A DNA stretch of 64,000 bases, from positions 39,969,127-40,033,126 of the forward strand of contig NC_065567.1 of the NCBI RefSeq assembly GCF_022605725.1. Reading direction: 5' to 3'. Both the position numbers and the translations under genes were made by a program. Positions 22,951 through 33,092 of this stretch are shown here, piece after piece. The notes below the pieces were generated by a model. It was not told the DNA's origin and did not search any database. It saw nothing but the letters and a program-made list of their open reading frames with translations. Source of the DNA: Anthonomus grandis grandis (Eukaryota; Arthropoda; Insecta; Coleoptera; Curculionidae). Every line of letters starts with the position of its first letter. Position 1 is the stretch's first letter.

Positions 22951-24478
22951 ACTAACCCCTATCAAAAACCCCATTCTTCCTATTTCATTAGGACCATCTA
23001 AGATAATTTACACTAAACACACCTTTCTCCATTTTATTGACACACACTTGCTAAAACAACAACTAAATAATATACAAGTATATTTTAACAAATTAAAGGC
23101 TCAAACCTCTAAAGGAAAATCGAATCATCCCTTAAATTTTATTGGCTTAACCCATGGCTTAATACTCAGAACCGAGTATTTAATTAATATTACTCAAAGT
23201 AAATTGCTAAATCTTGAACCCACAGGCAGGACTAAAAGAGGTCTGCTCAACATAGTAGGGAAAATAAACAAATGGTTATTTGGCACCCTTGACGCCGACG
23301 ATGAAAAATACTATACTGACGCGATAATAAGTTTGCAAAAAGATAAAGACAATTTAGTCAAGACGGTAAACTCGCAAATGTCATTGTCAAAGAAACTTAT
23401 TGATAACTATAACTCCACAATATCTAGTCTTATAAATAACCAAATTAAGTTACAAAAAGGGATCAACATGCTACAAATGTATATAGAAAATGAAATAAAT
23501 AATACGTATCTTTATATTTCTTTCGAAGGTGTAATTTCTCAAATCAATTTAGATTGCCAAAACTTAATAAATTAAAAAAAGCTTAATGCTGTACACAATT
23601 CTGTAATTTCGGTAAACGAAATCAGAGAAATGATGGAATGCTTGGAAACTATTTACGATCCTAGAGCTTTGCCAAATTTTAAGAACATTCTTTCGTACTA
23701 TCAATTCCTTGAAACACAAGTAAGTTTTTCAAGTAATAAAATAATTTTTGCAATTCATGTCCCTATATTAAAACTGAAACAATTTTCCCCACTTTCCACC
23801 ACCTACTTCCTATCATACAAAACAATTCCGTCATTATTCCAAAATACCCCTACCTGGCACAAGAAGAAGTCGGCATCCAATTTGAAGACAGCTTATGCCC
23901 AGAAATCGAGAAAACATTCTACTGCCTAGAGAACTTTTACCCTCAGGATAGTTGCACTATTGAGTTGTTGGAAAAACGTCCACCAACAAGTTGCACACCC
24001 CTGCAAACGCATCTTGTTCAACCCCTAGCTGAACAAGTTACCCAAGGACAATTCTTAATCATCCCAACCAAAAACACACAAGTCCTTACCAAATGTACGA
24101 CCGACCAATATATAATTCTGGAAGAACCTACCCTTATCCAAGTTCCTGCAAACTGCGGAATAAAGCTTGATGGAAAAACATATTCCAACGATATCAAACT
24201 AGTAAAAGGGAAACCTTTGGTACTACCAGAAATCCAGGACTACAAACAGCCGCTACGAGCCTAGCGAACCAGCTACATCCCATTGACGACGTTTTACCGA
24301 TCCAGACTTCAACAATAATCAACAGTACCCTGATTATTGTTATTATTATAATCATAACTTTGCTAGTGGTTGCCCAGAAGAAGCTGCTTCCAAGATGCCA
24401 GAAGCCAAAACCCGGACCTGCCACTTCCAACTCTGAAGAGCCACAAGAGCAAACACAATCCATTATGTTTGCCTCTTA
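22874..24478 (+). pseudogene. env of P (left), broken
   Basis: The errantivirus envelope is a membrane fusion protein related to baculovirus F proteins. The frame starts at ATG 22874, 77 bp inside the end of pol, with a hydrophobic N-terminus fitting a signal peptide. A furin-like site RTKR lies at residues 119-122, followed by a Gly-rich hydrophobic stretch like a fusion peptide. The frame stops at 23573-23575. Later parts continue in other frames from 23630 and 23965; a transmembrane segment rich in Ile/Leu is encoded near 24325-24375 before a basic tail. Breaks are at the stop near 23575, near 23830-23930, and at the stop near 24262. Confidence 0.78.
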
Positions 24479-24488
24479 AGGAGGGAGG

Positions 24489-24696
24489 AGTTATATGCCT
24501 AAGAAGAGCTGACTCTCCAGTGTAAATCTACCCACTTGCGTGGTTGGCTACATCAGTACTTTTTGCATTATATAAACCTTAGATTTTAAGTCGCTTTATC
24601 TCATTGTTTCTGTTGCTGCATGTTATACTGTCAGTTTCTACTTTTAGAAATAAAATTGTTTTTAAAAAGTCTCCGTGTCGTTCAACGTTCATATTT
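24489..24696 (+). repeat. 3' LTR of P (left)
   Basis: It follows the purine tract AAGGAGGGAGG. It is nearly identical to the 5' LTR and followed by the CGCG duplication at 24697-24700. Confidence 0.88.
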
Positions 24697-24736
24697 CGCG
24701 TCAAGTACAGCACGCACGGTGACGTCCGCTGTAGCG
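24697..24736. other. 40-bp CG-rich spacer between P and R (left arm)
   Basis: Inverted copy of 38333-38372. It continues the pre-insertion sequence into which P and R went. Confidence 0.6.
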
Positions 24737-24982
24737 AATTTTATGATCGAACGGGAAAAGAGCGTTTTTAAAAACAACACGTTTACAAATTATCACGACT
24801 TTTATTTCTACATGTACAGAGTCAAGAGAAAAATAAAGCTAACTGAAATGGGTTACAATAGTATTTATAATCTTAATATAAATGCGCTTGCATATATTCT
24901 GTATGATCATGGGTTTCCACGGGAACTCATGTGTGGGCGTAGTTCTCATAATGGTAATGTCTAAGGGTGTCTGCATATAACT
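24737..24982 (-). repeat. 3' LTR of R (left copy)
   Basis: 246 bp, starts AGTTATATGCAGACACCC after the tract AAGGGCGAAGG on the minus strand and ends ATAAAATT. Inverted copy of 38087-38332. Confidence 0.87.
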
Positions 24983-24992
24983 CCTTCGCCCT

Positions 24993-26189
24993 TTAGAAAA
25001 GAATTCTGGGGTTTGCTACAGAATTCTGGGGTTGATGGCTGGTGGATTCTTTTGGTGGTTGAATTTTTCTTTCTTCACTTGGGTTTTCCTGGTCTGGTTT
25101 CCTTTTCTTCTGGGTGTTTTGCTTTTTAGGAATCTGTTTTTGTTTACAATTTAGTTTATTCCTATAAAATGTTATGAAGAGGAATATAATTAAAAGTAAA
25201 ATTAATATATACATAGTGATTATCCAGCCATTAACGTCTGTATACATATACGAATTAATAGAGTTAATTTTTTGTTTTTGATTTTCAAATGCACTTTTTA
25301 CTACTTAAAATTAATTACATTATTAGAAGTAGAGTAATTAGGATTAAGATTAAGCTTAGGTAATAAAATGTTTTTGAAATTAGTGTTCATTGTATCAAAG
25401 TTGCGCAAAATATTGTTTTTAATTTGAACTTCACAATCGGGAGTTAGTTCCAGAAGGTAGGTTCCTCTGAGGGGGATGTTTTCGATATTGTTACTGCATC
25501 TTTGAACAGCTACCGTGTGATTAGGGAATATAACAATCCATTTGTTGTCTTCCAACTTCTGGAATTTTTCTTTTCCTATATGCGCTGGGACTGGTTGGCA
25601 ATTGGACAGCTTTTGTGAAAACTTTAGGAGTTGAATTTCACATGGAGAATCGTCGTCGGATTTCATGGGACTGCTTTCGTAGCAAAGGATTTCCTCCGGA
25701 ATGATTTCTTTACAAGATTTCTTAAAAAATACATGATTTTGCTCATTTAATATTAAATATCTGGAAACTGGTAAAGGGTAAAGATGAAAATAGTTATATT
25801 TAGCTTTTTTAACTAGTGGTATATCAATAATAAATATAATTTGATTTTCCTTGCTATAGCTCTTAATTTCTAATATTTTTTCGAAAAGTAGAAGATTTTC
25901 AGCTTGTGGAACAAAAGGCAATTTACTTTGTGTTAAATATTTTGGAATTTTGCTAATTTCTTTCAAGAGCTCATTTGATTCTATCATAGAGTTGTGAAAG
26001 ATATTTATTTTGGCAAAAGTGATGACTATTTCTATTTTTTCGAAAATATCATATACCGATTGAAACTGTGCAATTATTTGGGAAAGTAAACTTTCTAAAA
26101 ATAGATAATTATAGCTGCCCATGTACTCTACTTCCATTGTACGGATAGTATTTTCGATTTGACCTATTTTATCCTTTAAGATATTTTGA
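24993..26189 (-). pseudogene. env of R (left copy), 3' part
   Basis: The minus-strand frame 26137-25301 encodes the ectodomain after the fusion region and matches residues in the right copy almost perfectly. After a frame change near 25300, the segment 25247-24993 encodes a hydrophobic transmembrane helix (MYILILLLIIFLFITF) and a charged cytoplasmic tail. The N-terminal part is unreadable here because 26190-26399 is pure A/T and 26400-26499 is a gap. Confidence 0.75.
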
Positions 26190-26399
26190 ATAATAATTAA
26201 TAAATAATTTATTTTATTATATTATAAAATTAAATATTTAAATATAATAAATTTATAAATATTAATATATTAAAAATAAATTAATTAATTTAATATTTAA
26301 ATAATATTAAAAATAATATAATATTTATAAATAATAATAATTTTAATTTAAAATTAAAAATATAAATAAAAAAAAAAAAAAATATAAAAAAAAAAAAAA
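26190..26399. other. 210-bp pure A/T stretch, probable assembly artefact
   Basis: No G or C occurs in 210 bp, although the matching place in the right arm (36504-36879) is ordinary coding sequence of env. The stretch runs into poly-A and then directly into the gap. It is best read as a low-quality consensus, not biology. Confidence 0.8.
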
Positions 26400-26499
26400 N
26401 NNNNNNNNNNNNNNNNNNNNNNNNNNNNNNNNNNNNNNNNNNNNNNNNNNNNNNNNNNNNNNNNNNNNNNNNNNNNNNNNNNNNNNNNNNNNNNNNNNN
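26400..26499. other. Assembly gap of exactly 100 N
   Basis: A fixed-length placeholder. Comparison with the right arm suggests that the true missing sequence, together with the A/T stretch, is about 376 bp of env. Confidence 0.98.
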
Positions 26500-26611
26500 A
26501 AGATTGTCTTGTTATGTTGGTTAAGTCAATTATTTGGATAAAAGACCATGCATTTACTTTACTGTAGGCTGTTCCTAATTTTAGGGGTAGTAATCCAGGG
26601 TTGTCAGTCAT
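26500..26611 (-). pseudogene. env of R (left copy), 5' remnant
   Basis: About 37 codons from the first Met of the env frame (MTDNPGLLPLKLGTAYSKVN) to the gap. Same as 36392-36503 in the right copy. Confidence 0.7.
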
Positions 26612-26631
26612 GTCATGGAATATGGGTCCCT

Positions 26632-29600
26632 TTAGTTCTCCGAATGCGCAGGAGAGGTATCTGAAACAACATTAGGCGGTTGTTTTAATTCTTTTATGTG
26701 TATAATCTCCTTTTTATCAGGATTATTTTTAATGGATATTTCTACGCGGTTTCTATCTAATATTTTGGAAATTACATAAGGTCCTATAAATTTATTATTC
26801 TTTTTATTTCTTGTTAAAGGGTTTTTCTTAAACACAGTTTGTCCAATATGGAAGATATCAGTTGTATCTCCTTTTGTGTTAAGTTTTGAAATAACCTTTT
26901 CTTTATTTGTTTGTAAATTCTCTTTTACGTTTTCGTAAACATTTTTAAGTTTGTTTTTGTGATTTTCTGCGTAATCACTAAATAATTCTTCTGACAAAAA
27001 TATATCATTAGGATCTCTGGAATTAGTGTGTCCATGTGTCAATTCAAAAGGTGTAAAATGTGTTGCATTGTGTATTGAACTATTGTAGGCTATAATAGCA
27101 TAATCCATTAAATTTTCTTTATCTCGGGGGAAACTTTCTTTTAATAATCTTAGGTGTTCAATTATGGTTGAATGAAAACGTTCTACTATACTGTTCGATT
27201 CATGATGATATGGAGTAGTGAAATGAATTTTAATTTTGTGTAAATTTAGAATTTCTTTAATCGTATCATTATTAAATTCTGATCCATTGTCGCTTATTAG
27301 TTTTTCTGGTATACCGCAATAAGAGAAATGTTTAATTAGTGCGTTAGATATAGTAATAGCATTTTTGCCGGGTATCTGAATTGCTTGCGCGAATTTTGAA
27401 AATGCGTCTACTAAAGTCAAATAGATTTTATCGTCATAATAAAATACATCCATGTGTACTACTTGAAAAAGTTTTGATGATGTCTCTGTTAGCATAAGGG
27501 GTGCATATGGTAATTTTCGTGCGTATTTGGCTCTTTGGCAAATATCACAAGCATTAATATAGTCGGTTACAGTGTTTTTAATGCCTATCCAATAATAATT
27601 ACGTTTTAGATATTCTAATGTTTCGTTTATACCTCTATGGTTTACTTTTTCTTCGTGGTGGCTTTTCGTTAATAAAATTTGTTCTTCTTTATCAGTTATA
27701 GTATTAAGTAATTTAGTACATCTTAAGAGTTTTGGGCCATTTTCTGCAAAATGGTTTAAATAAACTTCATTAAATTTTTTATATAGATCACCTGTGTGAA
27801 AATAGATACAATATGTTTTGTTTAGGATAGTATAGTCCCTTAAATACTCGATTATTAAATGTTCTATCCATGCTAATGGTCGATGGTCGGTATATATTGT
27901 AAACTTTCTTCCGAATAAATACGGCCTAAAGTATTTACAAGCCCAAACTATCGCTAATAACTTTTTTTCAATCGTGCTATATTTTGTCTCGCTTTCATTA
28001 AGAGTTCTTGAGGTGTAAGCTATGGGTTTATCTGAGCCCACGGTTCCTTGCGATAAGATGGCGCCAATAGCGAAGTTAGATGCGTCTGTTGTCAATATAA
28101 ATTTTTTCGTAAAATCAGGGTATTCCAGTATAGGTGCGTTAATTAACAAATGTTTACAGATATTAAAGGCAGAAATAAAATCTTGGTCGTGTATTACTTT
28201 GGATTCTTTCTTTAAGCAACGCGTTAAAGGTTTTGTTACACGTGCGAAATCTTTGATGAATTTGCGATAATAGCCGACTAATCCTAGAAAGCTTTTTATG
28301 TCTTTTTGTGTTTTGGGTAAAGGGAATTTTTTATTGCTTCTATTTTATCGGTATTCGGTTTAACTCCGTCTCTAGTAATAACATGTCCAAGGTAGTTAAC
28401 TTCTTTTCGCAAGAATTCCGATTTATCAAGTTCAACTTTGAAGTTGGCATTTCTTAGTCTAGTGAAAATTCGTCTTAATCTATCTAGATCTTCTTGTAGA
28501 GAAGTGCTAAAGATGACAATGTCGTCCACATAGACTAGGCATTCTTCGTTTTGTAGTACTCGCAATATATTATCCATTACCCGTTGAAACGTAGCGGGTG
28601 CATTTTTTAAGCCAAACGGCATTCTTTTGAATTCGTAGTGTCCTCTTTCGGTGGAGAAAGCCGTTTTTTGTATGTCCTCAGGGTTTATTTCTATTTGGTG
28701 AAATCCGTTAGCTAAATCTAAGGTCGAAAAATACTGACTTTTTCCTAATTTATCGAATATCTCCGTGATGTTTGGTAAGGGATATTTGTCGTCTATCGTT
28801 CTTTCGTTTAGTTTTCTGTAGTCAATAGAACTAGTCTCCATTTTTGTTTTCCGGATGAGTCCATCTTTTTAGGTACGATCCAAATTGGACTTGATCATGG
28901 AGAAGCTGAGTCTTGAATTATACCTTGTTCGAGCATTTTTTGTACTTTGTTTCTGACTTCAGATTTATGAACTTCGGGGTATCTATACGTTTTGGTAAAA
29001 ATTGGTGTTTCGTTTGTTAAGTTTATCTTATGTTGTACTTTGTTTGTAAAGGTTAAAGGAATCTGTTCACAATAAAAGATATCTCGAAATTCGTAACATA
29101 AGTTTCTAATTGCTTGTTTTTCTTCTTGATTACAGTGATCGACACGAATGTTTCTTAGGTTATTTTTTAATAAATTATCCTGGATAATGTATGACTTATT
29201 ATCATGTATTTGTTCACTATTATCTAAGTTTTCTATTAAATTTAATTCATTGAGATTTAATAATTCTATATCAAAAGGTTTTAAAATGTTAATTGTTTTG
29301 GAAATTTCGTCACTATTAGTAACTACTGTTGTTATGAAGTAATTGTCAATTCGCACAATTGCTTCAGGTGTTTCAAGTTTGTCGTCGAATTTAATGTAAT
29401 CAAAAATCGCTATGCCTTTTTCCTTATTGACAGGTAATTTAACAATTTGTTTTGTTCTACCGGGTATTTTGATTGAATATTTATTTGGACTTATATTTTC
29501 TTGTATATCAGATGTAAATTGGGTATTTTCTAGATCATAGACGATAGGTATTTTAGCAAATGGTGTTTTAATTTGTTTGTTATTAATATCAAGGATTGCT

Positions 29601-29914
29601 TTTAGTTGACTAAGCAAATTAACACCTATGAGACCATCATATTTATTACTAAAATCGAAAATATAAAATTTATGACTTTCTTTAACGTTAAAAAGTTTAA
29701 AAGCTGGAATGGAAATTACTTTGTCATGATAGGAAATCATGTGTGCAGTTTGGATTTGAAAGTCTTCATTAAAAATAAATTTCTTAAAATATTTATGTGC
29801 AATTTCTGTTGAGATTAAACTTTTGATACTTCCTGTGTTTATTAAAAATTTGGCGTTTATTTCGGGTATAATTATATATGGTAAGTCTGCCGATGTGTTA
29901 TTTAAAAGTATTAC
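26632..29914 (-). pseudogene. pol of R (left copy), protease-RT-RNase H-integrase
   Basis: Inverted copy of 33089-36371, with the same breaks: protease active-site Asn (LINTGS), a TGA near 28896, a frame change near 28842, another near 28296, and an in-frame loss of the RNase H-integrase linker. Domains and motifs are described at the right copy. Because both arms share the defects, they existed before duplication, or the arms derive from the same reads. Confidence 0.82.
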
Positions 29915-30711
29915 GTCGCTTCCTTGTTGGTTGGGTCTATAGTAAAATTTGCTGAATCGTTGTCGTCGTTTTGAGAATGTTGATGCAGATGCGGATGCAT
30001 ATTTTCATTTTGTGTGGGTTGGTTAAAATTGCTTGCAATAGTATCATTTGATGATTCAGTATTATTTGCATTGTTGTCGGGTTGATTATAATATGGATCA
30101 TATTGATAAGGTTCTTTGTAATTTCCTATATAGTTATTATAATCATAATCGTATTCATTGGAAATTTCCGTGTACCTCAATTGATTGGGGTTTTGTCTGG
30201 AATGGCCAGATGAAATGTCCATTGGTTCATGTAATTGTTGGACGTTGCTTTGATTCTGGTTATTATTGAATCTATTTGGATTGTAGGCTTGATTAGAGCG
30301 GGGTCTATTAAACTAATTGGGTCTTTGCATAAAATTATATTGAGGAACGTTGTTTCTCGAAAAGAAAGGGGATTGTTCAAAAACTGGTCTCTGAGCGAAA
30401 TTATTTTGTGGAGCAATTTTCCTAAAAGAATTTTGATTAAAATTTGGGAAATAGGGTCGATTCTGGAAGTGGTTGGGTCTAAAATTATTTTGTGGTTGAT
30501 TTATTCTGGGAATGACGTTATGGTTATTTGGGAAATTAGGGGATCTTGCGTTTCCATTATGGAAAAGGGTATGATTCTTGGGGTCAGTCTAAAGTTATGG
30601 GTATTAAGGGTATTACTTCTTTGTTGACTATAAAGGAAGTTTTCTTCTTCAATTACAAGAGACATTGCTTTTTCTAAATTTTCGGGGTTTCTAATTCTAA
30701 TATTATTTTGT
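29912..30711 (-). pseudogene. gag of R (left copy), C-terminal two thirds
   Basis: It begins abruptly at 30711 inside the capsid-like region (NNIRIRNPENLEKAMSLVIE) and ends with the Asn/Gln-rich tail at 29912. Frame changes match those of the right copy. The N-terminal part exists only in the spacer side of the right copy (31637-32291). Confidence 0.75.
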
Positions 30712-30923
30712 GAATAAGGGCGATGTATAACTATTAAGTAAGAGTACTATAAGAGGCAACAATGAAAACCAAATTATAAGTCCGCGCGTAGAGTATGAAA
30801 ATGAATAAGTAAAGTATATATCTAAAAATTAAATTGAAATCATATCGGAACAAAACCTACCTGATTTCACTCTGTATAAAAATCGTGATACTAACAATAT
30901 AAAAGACGGATGATCGACAGCGG
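30712..30923. other. Single-copy sequence at the palindrome centre
   Basis: These 212 bp occur once in the window, between truncated left R and the target duplication of right R. Read on the minus strand they should continue the pre-insertion sequence of 38333-38372, which probably belongs to element A. No coding signal was seen. Confidence 0.55.
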
Positions 30924-30927
30924 CGCT

Positions 30928-31173
30928 AGTTATATGCAGACACCCTTAGACATTACCATTATGAGAACTACGCCCACACATGAGTTCCCGTGGAAACCCA
31001 TGATCATACAGAATATATGGAAGTGCATTTATATTAAGATTATAAATACTATTGTAACCCATTTTAGTTAGCTTTATTTTTCTCTTGACTCTGCACATAT
31101 AGAAATAAAAGTCGTGATAATTTGTAAACGTGTTGTTTTAAAAAACACTCTTTTTCCGTTCGATCATAAAATT
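30928..31173 (+). repeat. 5' LTR of R
   Basis: 246 bp, AGTTATATGC to ATAAAATT, with an AATAAAA signal near 31103. It differs from the 3' LTR by only a few bases. Confidence 0.9.
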
Positions 31174-31190
31174 GGCGCAGTCGGTAGGAT
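31173..31190 (+). other. PBS of R, tRNA-Ser type
   Basis: TGGCGCAGTCGGTAGGAT, first T shared with the LTR end. Confidence 0.87.
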
Positions 31191-31636
31191 TTGCTAAAAC
31201 GTTTTGACAAAAATCGCGAATAGTTTCCGTTTCTACGGTTAATTTGGCAAATCGAACACGCATCGCTATGGGAAGAGTAGAGAACGCACTTGCAGTTATC
31301 AGCGTTGGTGGAAGACAAACATCGCAGAAGCCAGCATAGCTAAGAGGACCAGGGATTAGAAGACGAAATCGCTTCTTTCCTATTGGACGCATAGATTAGG
31401 AAGACGAGGGAGACAGAAGACAGCATCGCTTCACTCCTATTGGCACTAGGTTAAGCAAGAATCCAAAAGAATGATACGAATCTTCATTCTACTGTAAGTA
31501 ATTTTAAAAGAATTATTTGTTTTGATATACATTATTTTGCTCGTTTGACAAGTGAAATTTTTAATTTTAGAATTAGCTAGGATTTAAGAATTTTTGTTAT
31601 AATATAAATTTTCATTTTCTTGAACGCATCACCTTA

Positions 31637-33092
31637 ATGTCCGATACTGACGATTCTGACGTCTCATTACAGGAATTAATCAAAAAATATAAATTACCAA
31701 ATTTAAGGAATAAAACTAAACCCGCGTTTAATTTAAAAAATATGGCAACAAATCAAGCTAATATGGAACAAATTACAAATGCCAGCACTAGTGGAAATAA
31801 CAATAACACTAACGAAAACTATTCCCTTTTGAAACTATATGTGGATACTATTCCTAATTTTGATGGAAATCCACATACTTTGGCTGTTTTTATCAATAAT
31901 TGTATAAGTTTAATTAATAATTTCTATAAAGAAGGTGATGACATTCATAACAATTTTATAAGTAGGGCAATTATTGGAAAGTTAACTGGCAGAGCTCTAA
32001 CTTTGATTGGTTCCAGAGTAAATGAATTGGAAACATGGGAAAATATAAAAAGCGCATTAGAATTTTTGTTGATCAAAGAAATCTTGATTGTTTAGTTTAG
32101 GATCTAATTACATTATCTCCAAATAAGGGCGAAACCCCGTATAATTTTGGTATGCGTTGTCAAGATACACGATCTTTAATATTTTCTAAACTAAACACTT
32201 TAAATCTAACAACAGCAGATAAAGAATTAAGAACAAAAAACTATGACGAACTAGCTTTAAAAACTTTTATTAGAGGTCTAACCGGAACTCTACAAAATAA
32301 TATTAGAATTAGAAACCCCGAAAATTTAGAAAAAGCAATGTCTCTTGTAATTGAAGAAGAAAACTTCCTTTATAGTCAACAAAGAAGTAATACCCTTAAT
32401 ACCCATAACTTTAGACTGACCCCAAGAATCATACCCTTTTCCATAATGGAAACGCAAGATCCCCTAATTTCCCAAATAACCATAACGTCATTCCCAGAAT
32501 AAATCAACCACAAAATAATTTTAGACCCAACCACTTCCAGAATCGACCCTATTTCCCAAATTTTAATCAAAATTCTTTTAGGAAAATTGCTCCACAAAAT
32601 AATTTCGCTCAGAGACCAGTTTTTGAACAATCCCCTTTCTTTTCGAGAAACAACGTTCCTCAATATAATTTTATGCAAAGACCCAATTAGTTTAATAGAC
32701 CCCGCTCTAATCAAGCCTACAATCCAAATAGATTCAATAATAACCAGAATCAAAGCAACGTCCAACAATTACATGAACCAATGGACATTTCATCTGGCCA
32801 TTCCAGACAAAACCCCAATCAATTGAGGTACACGGAAATTTCCAATGAATACGATTATGATTATAATAACTATATAGGAAATTACAAAGAACCTTATCAA
32901 TATGATCCATATTATAATCAACCCGACAACAATGCAAATAATACTGAATCATCAAATGATACTATTGCAAGCAATTTTAACCAACCCACACAAAATGAAA
33001 ATATGCATCCGCATCTGCATCAACATTCTCAAAACGACGACAACGATTCAGCAAATTTTACTATAGACCCAACCAACAAGGAAGCGACGTAA
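31637..33092 (+). pseudogene. gag of R (right copy), frameshifted
   Basis: The frame starts at ATG 31637 (MSDTDDSDVSLQELIKKYKL), after a leader of about 450 bp. The capsid-like part includes VDTIPNFDGNPHTLAVFINN. A frame change near 32060 ends the first frame at 32095; it continues at about 32065-32502, then changes again near 32460-32500. An in-frame TAG near 32689 precedes the last segment, which is Asn/Gln-rich with Tyr and His runs and lacks a zinc knuckle. Gag ends at TAA 33090-33092. Pol follows in the -1 frame, as in other errantiviruses that use ribosomal frameshifting. Confidence 0.8.

Larger units (their letters stand above)
18800..24700 (+). mobile_element. Errantivirus-type element P (left copy)
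   Basis: It has LTRs at 18804-19011 and 24489-24696, a tRNA-Ser-type PBS, gag, a partial pol, env and a polypurine tract (GGAGGGAGG before 24489). The target duplication CGCG lies at 18800-18803 and 24697-24700. Protease and most of RT are missing in both copies of P, so P could not make its own DNA copy. The other copy is 38369-44213 (minus). Confidence 0.9.
18154..30711 (+). repeat. Left arm of 12.56-kb inverted repeat
   Basis: It is the reverse complement of 32292-44859. Coordinates pair with a constant sum of 63013 in the outer part, 63069 from about 20926 to 26189, and 63003 from 26500 to 30711; the steps mark an indel in P gag and the damaged stretch 26190-26499. Differences elsewhere are scattered single bases. 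The arm contains, in order, the G LTR, part of the A LTR, P (plus) and a 5'-truncated R (minus). Confidence 0.93.
24737..30711 (-). mobile_element. Errantivirus-type element R (left copy, 5' truncated)
   Basis: Read on the minus strand, it ends with the 3' LTR (24982-24737) preceded by env, pol and the C-terminal two thirds of gag. It stops at 30711 in mid-gag, with no 5' LTR or PBS. The matching intact copy is 30928-38332. The truncation point is the inner edge of the inverted repeat. Confidence 0.88.
30712..32291. repeat. Spacer (loop) of the giant inverted repeat
   Basis: The 1580-bp non-duplicated centre: 212 bp of single-copy DNA, the TSD, the 5' LTR, PBS, leader and first part of gag of the right R copy. 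Confidence 0.85.

Noticed and set aside
24620..24964. 114-codon frame, repeated at 38105-38449
   Set aside because: It spans the P LTR end, the spacer and the inverted R LTR; a chance frame through terminal repeats.
30235..30627. 130-codon frame on the strand opposite R gag (and 32376-32768)
   Set aside because: Antisense shadow of the Asn/Gln-rich gag tail; present in both arms only because the arms are duplicates.
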